64,000 nt of DNA from contig JAXMOK010000006.1 of assembly GCA_034669965.1 (NCBI GenBank), positions 1 through 64,000 of the forward strand. Direction: 5' to 3'. This document shows positions 1-8,302 of the stretch, in pieces (positions within the stretch are counted from its first letter, which is position 1; each line of letters starts with the position of its first letter). The stretch comes from HXMU1420-13 sp034669965. GTDB taxonomy: Bacteria > Bacteroidota > Rhodothermia > Balneolales > Balneolaceae. Under the pieces are notes generated by a model. The model was given only the letters and a program-made list of their open reading frames with translations. It did no database searches and was not told the origin of the DNA. The position numbers and the translations under genes are program-made.

Positions 1-126
1 ACAATCGAAAACGGCTCCACTCAGCCCTAGATTATCAAACTCCCTTTGAAAAACAACAACAACTAACCCAAACACAAGCCGCTTAATCACCCTTAACTAA
101 TCGTCTACTTTTTTGTTGTAATTCCA
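1..126 (+). mobile_element. 3' end of an IS3-family insertion sequence (transposase C-terminus)
   Basis: Reading frame 3 of the plus strand, positions 3-86, is open from the window edge and reads NRKRLHSALDYQTPFEK, then a short Gln-rich tail and TAA. This is the C-terminal signature of the rve integrase (OrfB) of IS3-family transposases, whose consensus is N-K-R-x-H-S-A-L-G-Y-x-T-P. After the stop, the sequence to about position 126 ends in ATTCCA and looks like a terminal repeat region ending in CA. The rest of the element lies outside the window, so neither completeness nor a target duplication can be judged. Family call is fairly sure from the motif; the exact right end is inferred. Confidence 0.6.
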
Positions 127-217
127 AGTTGATACCTGCTCCCAAGTACTTCTAATGGAATAAAATCCTCGGTTCTGTTATAATTAAGGACTAATTGATA
201 ATAAAACTGGGGAAAAA

Positions 218-901
218 ATGAGAGCACAAAACCTACTACTCGTAGTATTGATTGGTGGATTATTTTTATCATGCACCAAGGAACCAAGAACCTATTATGA
301 ATCATTATTATCTGAACATTCAGAAATTGAATTCAGAAATATTGAAGGTGAAACTATTCATATGGATGAAAGTGGATATTTTTATCACGAATCGGGTTTA
401 ATAGTTGTTGTAAATAAAAAAACAGGCGAACCCTTCAATGGTATTGTAAATTTGAAGTGGACAGAGGAGTACGGAACTTATGAATATGTAAATGGCTTTG
501 CTGCCACTGGGAAGACTTTTAATTCTAGGAACGAGTTAGTTTCAGAATGGAATGTATTTGATGGGGTTGGGTCTTCATATCGCAATGGAGTTTTAAATTC
601 TAAGTATTTTGGGTCTATGGTGGCCTGGAACAAAGGTGTTAATTATTCTAAAGAAGAAAGTTATGGTTTAAACTACTATGAAGACGGTTCCCTATTAGAT
701 AGTACATCAATTCATTATAATGAAAATGGTGAGTTCATTATCGATGGCATTTGGAAAGGCTGGCATCAAAACGGGAATTTATGGTATTTAGGTAATTACG
801 AGAATAATTCCATGCACGGCGACTGGGTGTATTATGATGAGAATGGGAAGCTCATTAAAACCGAGACTTATGAGTTTGGCACTTTGATTGCCGAGAAGTA
901 A
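218..901 (+). CDS. Lipoprotein with MORN-like (YwqK-type) repeats
   Basis: The 227-residue protein begins with a lipoprotein signal peptide whose lipobox is LSC (Cys19), so it is probably anchored to an envelope membrane after SPII cleavage. The C-terminal third has tandem MORN-variant units, for example GIWKGWHQNGNLWYLGNY and HGDWVYYDENGKLIKTETY, as in proteins annotated YwqK-family antitoxins. In Bacteroidota such repeats are common in exported proteins of unknown role, so no antitoxin function is claimed. The start follows a purine-rich GGGGAAAAA stretch. It lies directly after the insertion-sequence end and is followed by a hairpin terminator. Function unknown. Confidence 0.75.
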   Translation: MRAQNLLLVVLIGGLFLSCTKEPRTYYESLLSEHSEIEFRNIEGETIHMDESGYFYHESGLIVVVNKKTGEPFNGIVNLKWTEEYGTYEYVNGFAATGKTFNSRNELVSEWNVFDGVGSSYRNGVLNSKYFGSMVAWNKGVNYSKEESYGLNYYEDGSLLDSTSIHYNENGEFIIDGIWKGWHQNGNLWYLGNYENNSMHGDWVYYDENGKLIKTETYEFGTLIAEK

Positions 902-920
902 GTGCTACTGAACAATAAAC

Positions 921-953
921 AAGGCTATCGAATTTAAATCGGTGGCCTTTTTA
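921..953 (+). terminator. Probable intrinsic terminator after the MORN lipoprotein gene
   Basis: An interrupted hairpin pairs GGC-TAT-CGA with TCG-GTG-GCC around an AATTTAAA loop and is followed by a run of five T. It lies 20 bases after the stop codon. Confidence 0.55.
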
Positions 954-990
954 TTTGCCTAATTGCTATTACAAATGTTTTTTCACAAAT

Positions 991-1018
991 TCCTTACTTA
1001 AGGTAAGAAAAGTAAGGA
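991..1018. promoter_or_regulatory. Perfect inverted repeat upstream of vapB, candidate autoregulatory operator
   Basis: TCCTTACTT (991-999) is repeated as its exact reverse complement AAGTAAGGA (1010-1018). The right arm contains the AAGGA Shine-Dalgarno of vapB, whose ATG is at 1028. A smaller dyad, CTTAC/GTAAG, is nested inside. VapB antitoxins of the AbrB fold bind such palindromes as dimers and repress their own operon; the operator role here is inferred. Confidence 0.5.
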
Positions 1019-1027
1019 GAGTGCAAG

Positions 1028-1282
1028 ATGCCATCAGCAACCATCACATCGAAAGGACAAATAACGATCCCAAAAAAGATCCGGGACGAGCTAAACCTGA
1101 AAGCGGGAGATGTTCTTAATTTTGATATTCAACATGGAAGAATTGTATCTATGTCACCAAATAAACGGAATATAGATGAAGCTTATGGTATGCTGTATCG
1201 CGAAAATCAAGAGGCTTTAACCGTTGAAGAGATGGATGCCGGAGTAGCAGAGTATTTTCGTAAAAAATATAAAAAGAATTGA
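1028..1282 (+). CDS. vapB: AbrB/MazE-type antitoxin (VapB)
   Basis: This 84-residue protein carries an N-terminal SpoVT-AbrB swapped-hairpin DNA-binding domain (residues 1-45; ATITSKGQITIPKKIRDEL is the classic signature). A C-terminal tail follows that would wrap the toxin active site. It should neutralise the PIN-domain toxin encoded next and repress their shared promoter. A clear AAGGAG ribosome-binding site precedes the ATG by 8 bases, unusually strong for this genome, and overlaps a palindromic operator. Its stop codon overlaps the toxin start by 3 bases, the usual translational coupling of TA pairs. The lengths of both partners are typical, and the cassette lies near an insertion-sequence end. 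Confidence 0.88.
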   Translation: MPSATITSKGQITIPKKIRDELNLKAGDVLNFDIQHGRIVSMSPNKRNIDEAYGMLYRENQEALTVEEMDAGVAEYFRKKYKKN

Positions 1283-1662
1283 TTGCAGCAGACACAAATA
1301 TATTAGTTCGTTTATTGGTAAATGATGTTCCGGATCAGGCAGAAGTAATTAGAAAAATGATTAAAAATGGAGAATGGCTTTACATTAATTCTGTGGTACT
1401 ATCTGAGCTATTCTGGGTACTTACTAAAGTATATGGATACCCGAAAAACGACTTTATTGCTTCCGTAGATGTCTTACTTGAATCTGAAGGCATACATTTT
1501 TTTAATGCAGAAATAGTAAAAAATGTGTTAAGCGATTTTGTTCAAACAAAGATTGGATTCGTTGATTGTTTGATATGTGAATTAAATAGGGCAAAAGGAT
1601 TAACCACCTACACCTTCGATAAGAAAGCGGCAAAACTCGATGGAATGGTATTGTTGAATTAA
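1279..1662 (+). CDS. vapC: PIN-domain ribonuclease toxin (VapC)
   Basis: The 127-residue protein is a single PIN domain, a Mg-dependent endoribonuclease fold used by VapC toxins, often against tRNA or rRNA. The acidic residues expected of the site are visible: Asp in AADTNILVRLL near the N-terminus, Glu in LSELFWVL (about residue 43), Asp in VDCLICEL (about 96) and Asp in YTFDKKAAKL (about 113). The start is a TTG within the TTGA that also holds the antitoxin stop, so it is probably translated by coupling. No ATG lies nearby that would keep the first catalytic Asp. The gene appears intact, and with vapB it forms a complete type II toxin-antitoxin module. Confidence 0.86.
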   Translation: MIAADTNILVRLLVNDVPDQAEVIRKMIKNGEWLYINSVVLSELFWVLTKVYGYPKNDFIASVDVLLESEGIHFFNAEIVKNVLSDFVQTKIGFVDCLICELNRAKGLTTYTFDKKAAKLDGMVLLN

Positions 1663-1676
1663 TCGATCTTTACGGC

Positions 1677-2498
1677 TTACTCAGCATTCGCTTTTGCCTC
1701 ATTTAACCGAGTAAGTCTCGCCTGAAACCAAGTGTCTTCCGGAAATTCTTCTAAAAACCGATTTGTGGTAGCGATGGCTTGATCGAATTTTTCCTGGCTT
1801 TCGAGAGCAAGTACCAAATAATAGCCTGTTAGTGCTTTTGGGAAATCATCTTCTGCCTTTTCGTTAAAGTAGCGAGCTATGATTTCTAAATCAGCATGAT
1901 GCTCATTCGACCGTAATTCGTTAAAAAAGGATTGCAACAGCTCCATCCCTTGGTGATAATCTTCAATTTCATCGGAATTTGTAATGCTTTCGTAGGTCTC
2001 TTTCACAGCATCCGTACCGGAATCGTTGTAAACAACAAGCAGGGTATCGGCCATTACTTTCTTTGGCTCCGAAACGGAAACCACTTCAAAACGATCATAG
2101 ACCAAGGTTGCATTCGGTGGGATATCTTCTCCGGCGCCTTCTTCTCCATAAGCTATTGGCGCAGGCAAGGTTGCTACTACATTGTCACCTTCGCGCATCA
2201 TGAATGCCATTTCATCGAAGCCGGAAATTAAACTAGAAACCCCGGCAATAAACGTGAATAACGAGTCTTCCGCCTCATAAGATGTCCAAACCAAATTGCC
2301 ATCCACCATCAAACTCAGTTTGGTTGATACTTCCGATCCAACTTCTATTTCACGTCCGTCTCCTTTATTGAGGTAGTAGTATTGCAACCCACTTTCGGTG
2401 GTTACAGTATGCTCAGGCCCAAGGCCTTGTTTACTTTCAGTTTTATTTGAGGTACACCCAATAATTAAAGCGAGGAAAAGCAGAAGAGATAATTTCAT
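1677..2498 (-). CDS. FKBP-type peptidyl-prolyl isomerase lipoprotein
   Basis: The 273-residue protein starts with a lipoprotein signal (lipobox IIGC, Cys15). It continues into an FKBP-type domain at about residues 35-140 (TTESGLQYYYLNKGDG, SLISGFDEMAFMMREGD, AYGEEG..IPPNATLVYD). FKBPs catalyse cis-trans isomerisation of prolyl bonds and act as folding helpers; this one would act in the envelope. The C-terminal half (about 165-273) is alpha-helical and TPR-like (YYLVLALESQEKFDQAIATTNRFLEEFP), perhaps for partner binding. It is convergent with vapC with only 14 bases between them. Function is assigned from the FKBP family; the substrate is unknown. Confidence 0.8.
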   Translation of the reverse strand: MKLSLLLFLALIIGCTSNKTESKQGLGPEHTVTTESGLQYYYLNKGDGREIEVGSEVSTKLSLMVDGNLVWTSYEAEDSLFTFIAGVSSLISGFDEMAFMMREGDNVVATLPAPIAYGEEGAGEDIPPNATLVYDRFEVVSVSEPKKVMADTLLVVYNDSGTDAVKETYESITNSDEIEDYHQGMELLQSFFNELRSNEHHADLEIIARYFNEKAEDDFPKALTGYYLVLALESQEKFDQAIATTNRFLEEFPEDTWFQARLTRLNEAKANAE

Positions 2499-2625
2499 AG
2501 TTAAATAATTAATGCGGGGCAGAATATATATGTTCTGATATGAGTTATTGGGCGATTAAATTTTCAGATAATAAAAAGGTATTGAATTATTGATACAAAA
2601 CGAGACTCATTTGTTTGGTTCAATA

Positions 2626-2656
2626 AAAAAGGCCGAGCAAAAGCTCGACCTTTATC
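2626..2656 (-). terminator. Intrinsic terminator of the 111-residue protein gene
   Basis: AAAGGCCGAGC and GCTCGACCTTT pair around an AAAA loop. Read on the minus strand the hairpin is followed by a run of six T. It lies 28 bases after the stop codon of the gene at 2684-3019. Confidence 0.75.
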
Positions 2657-2683
2657 TTAGAATTTTACTAATGTACGTTGTAC

Positions 2684-3019
2684 TTAGTCGTTGATTTTTG
2701 TCATCTGTACTCTCCAGAATCCCCAAGCGGCATCAAAATTTGTGCCCCATCCTAAGGCTGAATTATTATGATACATCCCATTTGTTGTTGGTAAATTTGA
2801 ATTTGTTGAAGGACCTTTTGTTTGATACATAAAGTTTCCCTTTTGATCCTCAATCCAAATAATTTCAATCTGCATGTCTCCGATATCTCCGCCGTAATGG
2901 TGTGTTACTGTTCCATAACCGCCATGATTTTCATTAGTGGAAGCATTTAACCCAAAACTTATCGTTGCTGGAGTACCTGAACTATCATTTAGGTTCCATT
3001 TTGTGTTTTCTAGTGACAT
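2684..3019 (-). CDS. Hypothetical 111-residue Gly/Asn/Trp-rich protein
   Basis: I do not recognise this protein. It has no signal peptide or membrane segment and starts MSLENTKWNLND. It is rich in Gly, Asn, His and Trp (HHYGGDIGDMQIEIIW, ALGWGTNFDAAWGFWRV) and predicted mostly beta-strand. The pattern suggests a small beta-barrel or sandwich of the lipocalin/avidin shape, but this is only an impression. It stands alone between the FKBP lipoprotein and polX genes and has its own terminator. A homology search or structure prediction would decide the fold. Confidence 0.6.
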   Translation of the reverse strand: MSLENTKWNLNDSSGTPATISFGLNASTNENHGGYGTVTHHYGGDIGDMQIEIIWIEDQKGNFMYQTKGPSTNSNLPTTNGMYHNNSALGWGTNFDAAWGFWRVQMTKIND

Positions 3020-3098
3020 AATTCTTCACCCAGATTTAAAAGTTAAAGACAGAATGTATAAAATTAAGACTTAGCTTCAAACTCTTCCTTTTAACAGT

Positions 3099-4865
3099 CT
3101 ATCGGAAATTTTCTTCATTAAAAAACTCCAAAACCTTGTCCGCCGGTTTCGTATTTAGCACACGCTCTTTTTCGTATTTTCCTTTTCTGGCGATGCGAAC
3201 GCCATATTGAATATCATCGATACCTTCGATGCTGTGCGCATCTGGGTTGATGGAGGTCATAAGTCCCACTTCCTTGGCTTTGTTACCGTAACTCCAATCT
3301 AAATCCAATCGCCATGGGCTAGCATTAATCTCAATTGCCGTATTGTGCTCTGCCGCTAAAGCAACCAGTTCATTCAGGTCGATGTCGCTTCCACCGCGTT
3401 TTAGTAACAAACGCCCGGTGGGGTGCCCTACAATTCGCGTGTATGGATTTTTGATTGCATTTCTAAAGCGCTCCATCATTTTTTCACGTGGCATATCTAA
3501 GGTTTGGTGCACACTTGCGATCACAAAGTCGAAGCCTTCCAAAATATCGTCCGGGTAATCAAGGCTTCCATTAGCCAGAATATCACTTTCAATGCCTTTG
3601 AAAATCACAAAATCGACGCCATTAGCCTTGAATTCTTGATTCAGTTGGTCGATTTCTTCCCATTGAGCTTTTACCTCATCAATCGAAAGCCCACCGGCGT
3701 AGGCAGCAGTTTTAGAGTGATCGGTGATTCCCAGATATTCATACCCACGTTCAATACAAGCTTCAGCCATTTCTTTAATCGAGAACTTGCCATCGCTCCA
3801 TGTGCTGTGGGCATGAATTACCCCGCGAATATCGCTTTCCTCAACGAGGGGCAACTCTTTCTGTTCTTCAAAAATATTAAACTCACCGCGATCCTCACGC
3901 AATTCTGGCGGCACCCAGTTCAATCCCAGTTTATCGTAAATATCGTGCTCCGTTTCGAAAGGGATGGCTTCATCAAAATTTGTTTCGCCACTCTCAGTGA
4001 GTTTGTACAAGCCGTACTCATTCAAACTCATGCCACGTTCCCGGGCACGCGAGCGCATCACTACATTGTGTTCTTTACTGCCGGTGAAATACATCAATGC
4101 CGCTGCAAAATGCTCTGGTTTTACGATACGTAAATCTACCTGTCTACCTTCTTGTGTTCGAACCGAACTTTTGGTTTCTCCTTTACCCAGAATTTCGGTC
4201 ACACGCTCGTGGGTGGTAAATACATCGAATAAATTAGCGATGTGTTCTTCGTTAGCAGCAATTAGAATATCGATATCACCGATAGTTTCTTTAGCACGAC
4301 GAAGTGAACCGGCGATCTCAATTTTCTGAACTCCTTCTAAATCTTTCAAACTCTCGAAGATATCACGAGCGATGGCAGTGGCTTCGTTCAATCGGCACCG
4401 TTCGTCGAATTGCTCCATCCATTCGATGGATTTCTGGATCTTCTCAGCAGATTTTCCTCCTAAGCCCGATAGTTTTGCCAGCTCACCGGATTCAATCAAT
4501 CCTTTCAGTTCGTCAATCTCGGTAATACCAAACTCTTTATGAATCTTGAGAATGTTCTTCGGTCCCAATCCAGAAATATCCAGCCATTTGATCAATCCCA
4601 AAGGCACTTTTTCTTTAAAAGCTTCCAGTACGGGCATTTCACCGGTTTCGGCGTACGCATAAATATCTTCAGCAATCGACTTTCCAATGCCTTTGATGTC
4701 GGTTAGGGTTCGGTTTTCGATGTACGCGTTGATGTCGTCGCTAAGCCCTTTTACCGTTTGCGAAGCTTTATCGAAAGCAATGGCTTTAAAGCGATTCTCT
4801 CCGGCAAGTTGCATCAATTGAAAGACAAGATTCAGTTTTTCGGCTACGTCAAAATTGCTGGGCAT
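3099..4865 (-). CDS. polX: DNA polymerase/3'-5' exonuclease PolX
   Basis: Bacterial family X DNA polymerase with gap-filling activity in base excision repair, fused to a PHP-type 3'-5' exonuclease. The 588 residues are the usual length. Visible in order are an N-terminal 8-kDa/helix-hairpin-helix region (DIKGIGKSIAEDIYAYAETG, then DISGLGPKNILKI and LSGLGGKSAEKIQKS), the nucleotidyltransferase palm near 180-250 (EIAGSLRRAKETIGDIDILI with the paired Asp, then VDLRIV), and a C-terminal PHP domain from about 345 (HAHSTWSDG, GITDHS, VGHPTGRLL, INPDAHS) holding the metal ligands. All expected catalytic motifs seem present. The gene stands alone, facing away from the M14 peptidase gene. Confidence 0.93.
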   Translation of the reverse strand: MPSNFDVAEKLNLVFQLMQLAGENRFKAIAFDKASQTVKGLSDDINAYIENRTLTDIKGIGKSIAEDIYAYAETGEMPVLEAFKEKVPLGLIKWLDISGLGPKNILKIHKEFGITEIDELKGLIESGELAKLSGLGGKSAEKIQKSIEWMEQFDERCRLNEATAIARDIFESLKDLEGVQKIEIAGSLRRAKETIGDIDILIAANEEHIANLFDVFTTHERVTEILGKGETKSSVRTQEGRQVDLRIVKPEHFAAALMYFTGSKEHNVVMRSRARERGMSLNEYGLYKLTESGETNFDEAIPFETEHDIYDKLGLNWVPPELREDRGEFNIFEEQKELPLVEESDIRGVIHAHSTWSDGKFSIKEMAEACIERGYEYLGITDHSKTAAYAGGLSIDEVKAQWEEIDQLNQEFKANGVDFVIFKGIESDILANGSLDYPDDILEGFDFVIASVHQTLDMPREKMMERFRNAIKNPYTRIVGHPTGRLLLKRGGSDIDLNELVALAAEHNTAIEINASPWRLDLDWSYGNKAKEVGLMTSINPDAHSIEGIDDIQYGVRIARKGKYEKERVLNTKPADKVLEFFNEENFR

Positions 4866-5011
4866 GGAAATAATTTTAAAAGTTATGATCAGATTGGTGG
4901 ATTCAAAAAAGAACTCTTACTATAACCCAGAATTTAAAATGAAAGATTCAAAATTGTTGGATTAGATCATCCTATCTAACATGAATATTCAATTAATGTA
5001 GAACAACAATT

Positions 5012-7513
5012 ATGAGAAAAATAGCTAGCTGGACTTTTCTACTAATAATCGCCCTTACGGGAGCTGTGAGCGCCCAACTCCAATCGCCGGCAGAGTTTTT
5101 AGGGTACGAACTGGGTGACCAATGGACCCCACATTACAAAGTGTATAATTATTTTCACCATGTGGCTGAGAATTCCGATTTAGTGACCGTTCAAGATTAC
5201 GGGAAAACCTACGAAGGCCGCGAATTAACACATGCGGTAGTTACATCACGTGCAAACCAAGCCAATTTGGATGAAATCAGATCCAACAACTTAAAGCTGG
5301 TAGGTTTCGAATCAGGAGAACCAACTGAGAACACCAAAGCCATCGTTTGGATGAGTTACAACGTGCATGGTAACGAAACTTCTTCTAGCGAAGCGGCTTT
5401 GTACACCATTTATGAGCTGGTAACGGAAAAAACCGAATGGTTAAATGATGTAGTCGTGATCATGGATCCAATGATCAACCCCGATGGGCGCGACAAGTAT
5501 GTAAACTGGAATCGAACGATAACGGGCGCTTTTCAGGATGCCGATCCTGTTTCGCGTGAACATATGGAGCCGTGGCCGGGTGGACGTACCAACCATTATT
5601 ACTTCGATTTAAATCGTGATTGGGCGTGGCAAACACAAGTTGAGTCGCAACAACGAAAAGAAATTTATTTCGATTGGATGCCTCACGTGCATGTTGATTT
5701 TCACGAACAGGGCTACAATTCTCCGTACTATTTCGCACCGGCAGCAAAGCCATACCATAAAGCAATTACCGACTGGCAGAAAGAATATCAAACGATGATT
5801 GGGCGAAATCACGCCAAGTATTTTGATGAAGAAGGCTGGATGTATTTTACCAAAGAGCGATTCGATTTATTCTATCCAAGTTATGGCGATACATGGCCCA
5901 CGTTTAATGGAGCTATTGGCATGACCTACGAACAAGCTGGTCACAGCCGTGCCGGATTGGGTATTGAGACCGCAGAAGGCGACACACTTACTCTGCGTGA
6001 TCGTTTAATTCACCACGGCACATCAGGGCTATCGACGGTTGAAATCACATCGATGAATGCTGATCGGGTAGTAGAGGAATTTGGGAAGTTTTTCTCTGAT
6101 GTTCGGAATAACGGAAGCGGCGAGTATAAAACCTTTGTGGTGAAGAAGAGCTCCAATCCTGATAAAACGGCAATGATGATGCGCTACCTGATCGATCAGA
6201 ACATTCAGGTTCAGGCTGCAGCTTCAAGCTCGCGTACAAATGGATTCAATTATGCAACCGGTGAAACCGAACGTGTAAATATTGAAGAAGGTGATTTTGT
6301 GATTTCGACCAAACAACCAATGGGTAACTTAGTTCGCGTGTTGTTCGAGCCATCGCCTGAATTGGAAGATTCAGTTACTTATGATATCACTGCTTGGGAA
6401 ATGCACTATGCATTTGGTGTAGATGGATATGCTTTGACGAGTGAGATTGCCACAAAAGCAGTTGAAATGGAGAATACGCCCATGGATACCGACATGGTGG
6501 ATCGACCGTATGCGTACATCGCAAAGTGGAACTCACTGGAGGATTTAAAGTTTTTGGCTGCATTGCTAAAAGAAGGGGTGCGACCAAGATACACCATGGA
6601 AGCTTTTTCGATTGATGGAAAAGATTATGCCGCAGGAAGTTTGGTGATTACACGGAATGGAAATCACACCATGGGTAGCCGTTTCGATGATATTGTAAAA
6701 ACGATGGCGGATGCTCATAATCGCGAAATTCATGCAGTTTCTACCGGTTTTGTGGATTCGGGCAAAGATTTTGGTTCTTCATCAGTAACACTTATCGATC
6801 CGCCAAAGGTTGTATTGATTTCAGGTGAAGGGACCAGCAGTCAAATGGTTGGCCATATCTGGCATTTCTTCGATCAACAGATCTCTTATCCGATTTCATT
6901 GGTAAATATGGATGATCTAGGCTACATGAATTGGAGCGATGTGGACGTGTTGATCATGCCTTCCGGTTCGTATGGTAGAACTTTTGGTGAAAGTGGGATG
7001 AATGATCTGAAAGAATGGATCCGTGGCGGCGGACGTCTGATTGCTGTAGAAGGTGCAAACGGATTTTTAGCCGGTCAAGACGGCTTTGCGCTCCAGAGAA
7101 AATCATCCGGTGATGATGAAGGCAGTGATGATCCCGAAGATAAACTCAGGGTTTTTGGAAACTCAGAACGTGAATTTATCACCAATTTTAATGCCGGCTC
7201 GGTATATGAACTCGATCTCGACACAACCAATCCGCTAGTGTTTGGCTATGGCGATAAATATATGTCGCTGAAGTTGGGCTCTACCGCGTACGAATACCTT
7301 GATAATGGCTGGAATGCTGCCGTTGCTAAAAGCGGAACCCCGCGAAGTGGCTTTGTAGGTGCTGCAGCTCAGAAAAACTTGGAGCATTCTCTCAGCCTAG
7401 GATTCCAAAATATGGGAAGCGGAGAAGTTGTTTATATGATCGACAACCTTTTCTATCGTGGTTTTTGGCACAATGGAAAGTTGATGATCGGGAATGCGGT
7501 GTTTTTTAAATAA
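5012..7513 (+). CDS. Secreted M14-family zinc carboxypeptidase
   Basis: The 833-residue protein has a signal peptide (residues 1-22, cleaved after VSAQ) and an N-terminal peptidase M14 domain. The zinc ligands are His119 and Glu122 in NVHGNETS, with the third ligand in VDFHEQGYNSPYYF near 230. The catalytic Glu is in MTYEQAGHS near 308. The long C-terminal part (about 370-833) is a beta-rich and glutaminase-like extension (VVLISGEGTSSQMVGHIWHFF, DVLIMPSGSYGR, RGGGRLIAVEG), as in other large Bacteroidota M14 proteins. It probably removes residues from peptides outside the cytoplasm. No T9SS sorting domain is seen, so it is likely periplasmic. A terminator follows. Confidence 0.88.
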   Translation: MRKIASWTFLLIIALTGAVSAQLQSPAEFLGYELGDQWTPHYKVYNYFHHVAENSDLVTVQDYGKTYEGRELTHAVVTSRANQANLDEIRSNNLKLVGFESGEPTENTKAIVWMSYNVHGNETSSSEAALYTIYELVTEKTEWLNDVVVIMDPMINPDGRDKYVNWNRTITGAFQDADPVSREHMEPWPGGRTNHYYFDLNRDWAWQTQVESQQRKEIYFDWMPHVHVDFHEQGYNSPYYFAPAAKPYHKAITDWQKEYQTMIGRNHAKYFDEEGWMYFTKERFDLFYPSYGDTWPTFNGAIGMTYEQAGHSRAGLGIETAEGDTLTLRDRLIHHGTSGLSTVEITSMNADRVVEEFGKFFSDVRNNGSGEYKTFVVKKSSNPDKTAMMMRYLIDQNIQVQAAASSSRTNGFNYATGETERVNIEEGDFVISTKQPMGNLVRVLFEPSPELEDSVTYDITAWEMHYAFGVDGYALTSEIATKAVEMENTPMDTDMVDRPYAYIAKWNSLEDLKFLAALLKEGVRPRYTMEAFSIDGKDYAAGSLVITRNGNHTMGSRFDDIVKTMADAHNREIHAVSTGFVDSGKDFGSSSVTLIDPPKVVLISGEGTSSQMVGHIWHFFDQQISYPISLVNMDDLGYMNWSDVDVLIMPSGSYGRTFGESGMNDLKEWIRGGGRLIAVEGANGFLAGQDGFALQRKSSGDDEGSDDPEDKLRVFGNSEREFITNFNAGSVYELDLDTTNPLVFGYGDKYMSLKLGSTAYEYLDNGWNAAVAKSGTPRSGFVGAAAQKNLEHSLSLGFQNMGSGEVVYMIDNLFYRGFWHNGKLMIGNAVFFK

Positions 7514-7540
7514 ACGCGATCATTATTTTCGAATTTAATT

Positions 7541-7572
7541 TAAAAGGCAGCCCAAACGGGTTGCCTTTTTTA
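7541..7572 (+). terminator. Intrinsic terminator of the M14 peptidase gene
   Basis: AAAAGGCAGCCC pairs with GGGTTGCCTTTT around AAAC and ends in six T. Its right half, 20 nt long, is duplicated exactly at 8403-8422, on the far side of the DUF559 locus. Confidence 0.85.
7552..7571 (+). repeat. 20-nt direct repeat, left copy, flanking DUF559 locus 1
   Basis: CCAAACGGGTTGCCTTTTTT here is identical to 8403-8422. The right copy lacks the left stem arm and so is not a terminator by itself. The two copies enclose the whole DUF559/palindrome cluster (831 bases between them), as a target duplication or duplication scar would. Confidence 0.6.
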
Positions 7573-7585
7573 GTTTGATGGAGAA

Positions 7586-7609
7586 ACCACCCCTCCATGG
7601 GAGGGGAAT
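7586..7609 (-). repeat. Partial R-orientation palindromic element
   Basis: This keeps the outer ACC and the CCCCTCC-ATG-GGAGGGG hairpin of the R element at 8151-8204 but lacks the second hairpin. It looks like a deletion between two short ACCCC matches. A spacer of about 98 bases, related to the one at 8205-8302, separates it from the F element at 7708. Confidence 0.7.
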
Positions 7610-7689
7610 AAAGCCTGGAATCGATTTGAGCAAATTGCATTTGCGGAATTAATCAATTTCATTAGAGTTTTAGAAATTGGTGTAGATTT

Positions 7690-8151
7690 ATGAAATCTGA
7701 AATAGATAATTCCCCTCCGGCGGAGGGGTGTCCACCGAACGGTGGACGGGGTGGTGAAGTCCACAACAAAGTAAATGAACGCTCGTCGAAAAACTACTTT
7801 GCTTTGCCGTATAATCCGGCGCTAAAAGAAAGAGCTAGAGCCTTAAGAAAAGCCGGAAATTTGGCAGAAGTTCTGTTGTGGAAGCAACTGAAACAACCAC
7901 CGTTTGATTACTTAGATTTTGATCGCCAGAAAATAATCGGCAACTATATTGTAGACTTCTATTGCACTAACTTGAATCTAGTGATAGAAGTAGATGGTGA
8001 AAGTCATGATTCAAAAATAGAATACGACAAAAAGAGAGATCTGTATTTAAAAAGCCTTGGTTTAGAAGTGATTCACTTAACGACAAAAGAAGTACTTCAA
8101 GAAATGGATGGGGTTGTAATGTATTTAAATGCAAAATTAACTATAGGTTGA
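7690..8151 (+). CDS. DUF559 domain protein (Vsr/PD-(D/E)XK-like), locus 1
   Basis: The DUF559 domain spans about residues 38-150: NPALKERARALRKAGNLAEV, then LLWKQLKQ, NYIVDFYCTNLNLVIEVDG with ESHD, and the strand GLEVIHL. DUF559 is related to very-short-patch-repair and PD-(D/E)XK endonucleases. The VDFYC..LVIEVDG segment carries the putative acidic metal-binding residues, but no activity is established. The only in-frame ATG lies before the palindromic F element, so the first 23 residues (DNSPPAEGCPPNGGRGG) are translated repeat and may not be native. The stop codon abuts an inverted R element. A second DUF559 gene in the same setting lies at 51.7 kb. Confidence 0.8.
   Translation: MKSEIDNSPPAEGCPPNGGRGGEVHNKVNERSSKNYFALPYNPALKERARALRKAGNLAEVLLWKQLKQPPFDYLDFDRQKIIGNYIVDFYCTNLNLVIEVDGESHDSKIEYDKKRDLYLKSLGLEVIHLTTKEVLQEMDGVVMYLNAKLTIG
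7708..7756 (+). repeat. F-orientation two-hairpin palindromic element
   Basis: Hairpin 1 is CCCCTCCG-G-CGGAGGGG and hairpin 2 is TCCACCG-AA-CGGTGGA; they are followed by CGGGGTGGTG. The same 49-base sequence recurs at 8303-8351, and the architecture recurs at 50.6-52.8 kb. It lies inside the 5' part of the DUF559 reading frame. Confidence 0.8.
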
Positions 8152-8204
8152 CCACCCCGTCATTCGTCTATCGCCGAATGCCACCCCTCCATGGGAGGGG
8201 AATT
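8151..8204 (-). repeat. R-orientation two-hairpin palindromic element downstream of DUF559 gene 1
   Basis: This is the inverted counterpart of the F element: CACCCCGTC, then hairpin ATTCG-loop-CGAAT, then GCCACCCCTCC-ATG-GGAGGGG. The DUF559 stop codon overlaps its first base, so the gene sits between inverted F and R copies. The second hairpin has different bases from F but still pairs. Confidence 0.75.
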
Positions 8205-8302
8205 GAAACCGGAATAGATCAGCGAATAGTGCTTTTGCAGAAATAATGAATTTCTTTAAAATGGTATTAAACAGGGATTGGGTTATGAAACCTGAAAAAG
8301 AT

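Noticed and set aside
105..305. 66-codon minus-strand frame at the left edge
   Set aside because: It overlaps the insertion-sequence end and the antisense of the lipoprotein signal peptide; no domain or start context supports it.
218..901. Antitoxin function of the MORN-like lipoprotein
   Set aside because: The YwqK antitoxin label is a family name only; this protein is exported and has no partner toxin next to it.
3504..4133. 209-codon plus-strand frame opposite polX
   Set aside because: Antisense of conserved PolX PHP and polymerase motifs; the long open frame is a codon-bias shadow.
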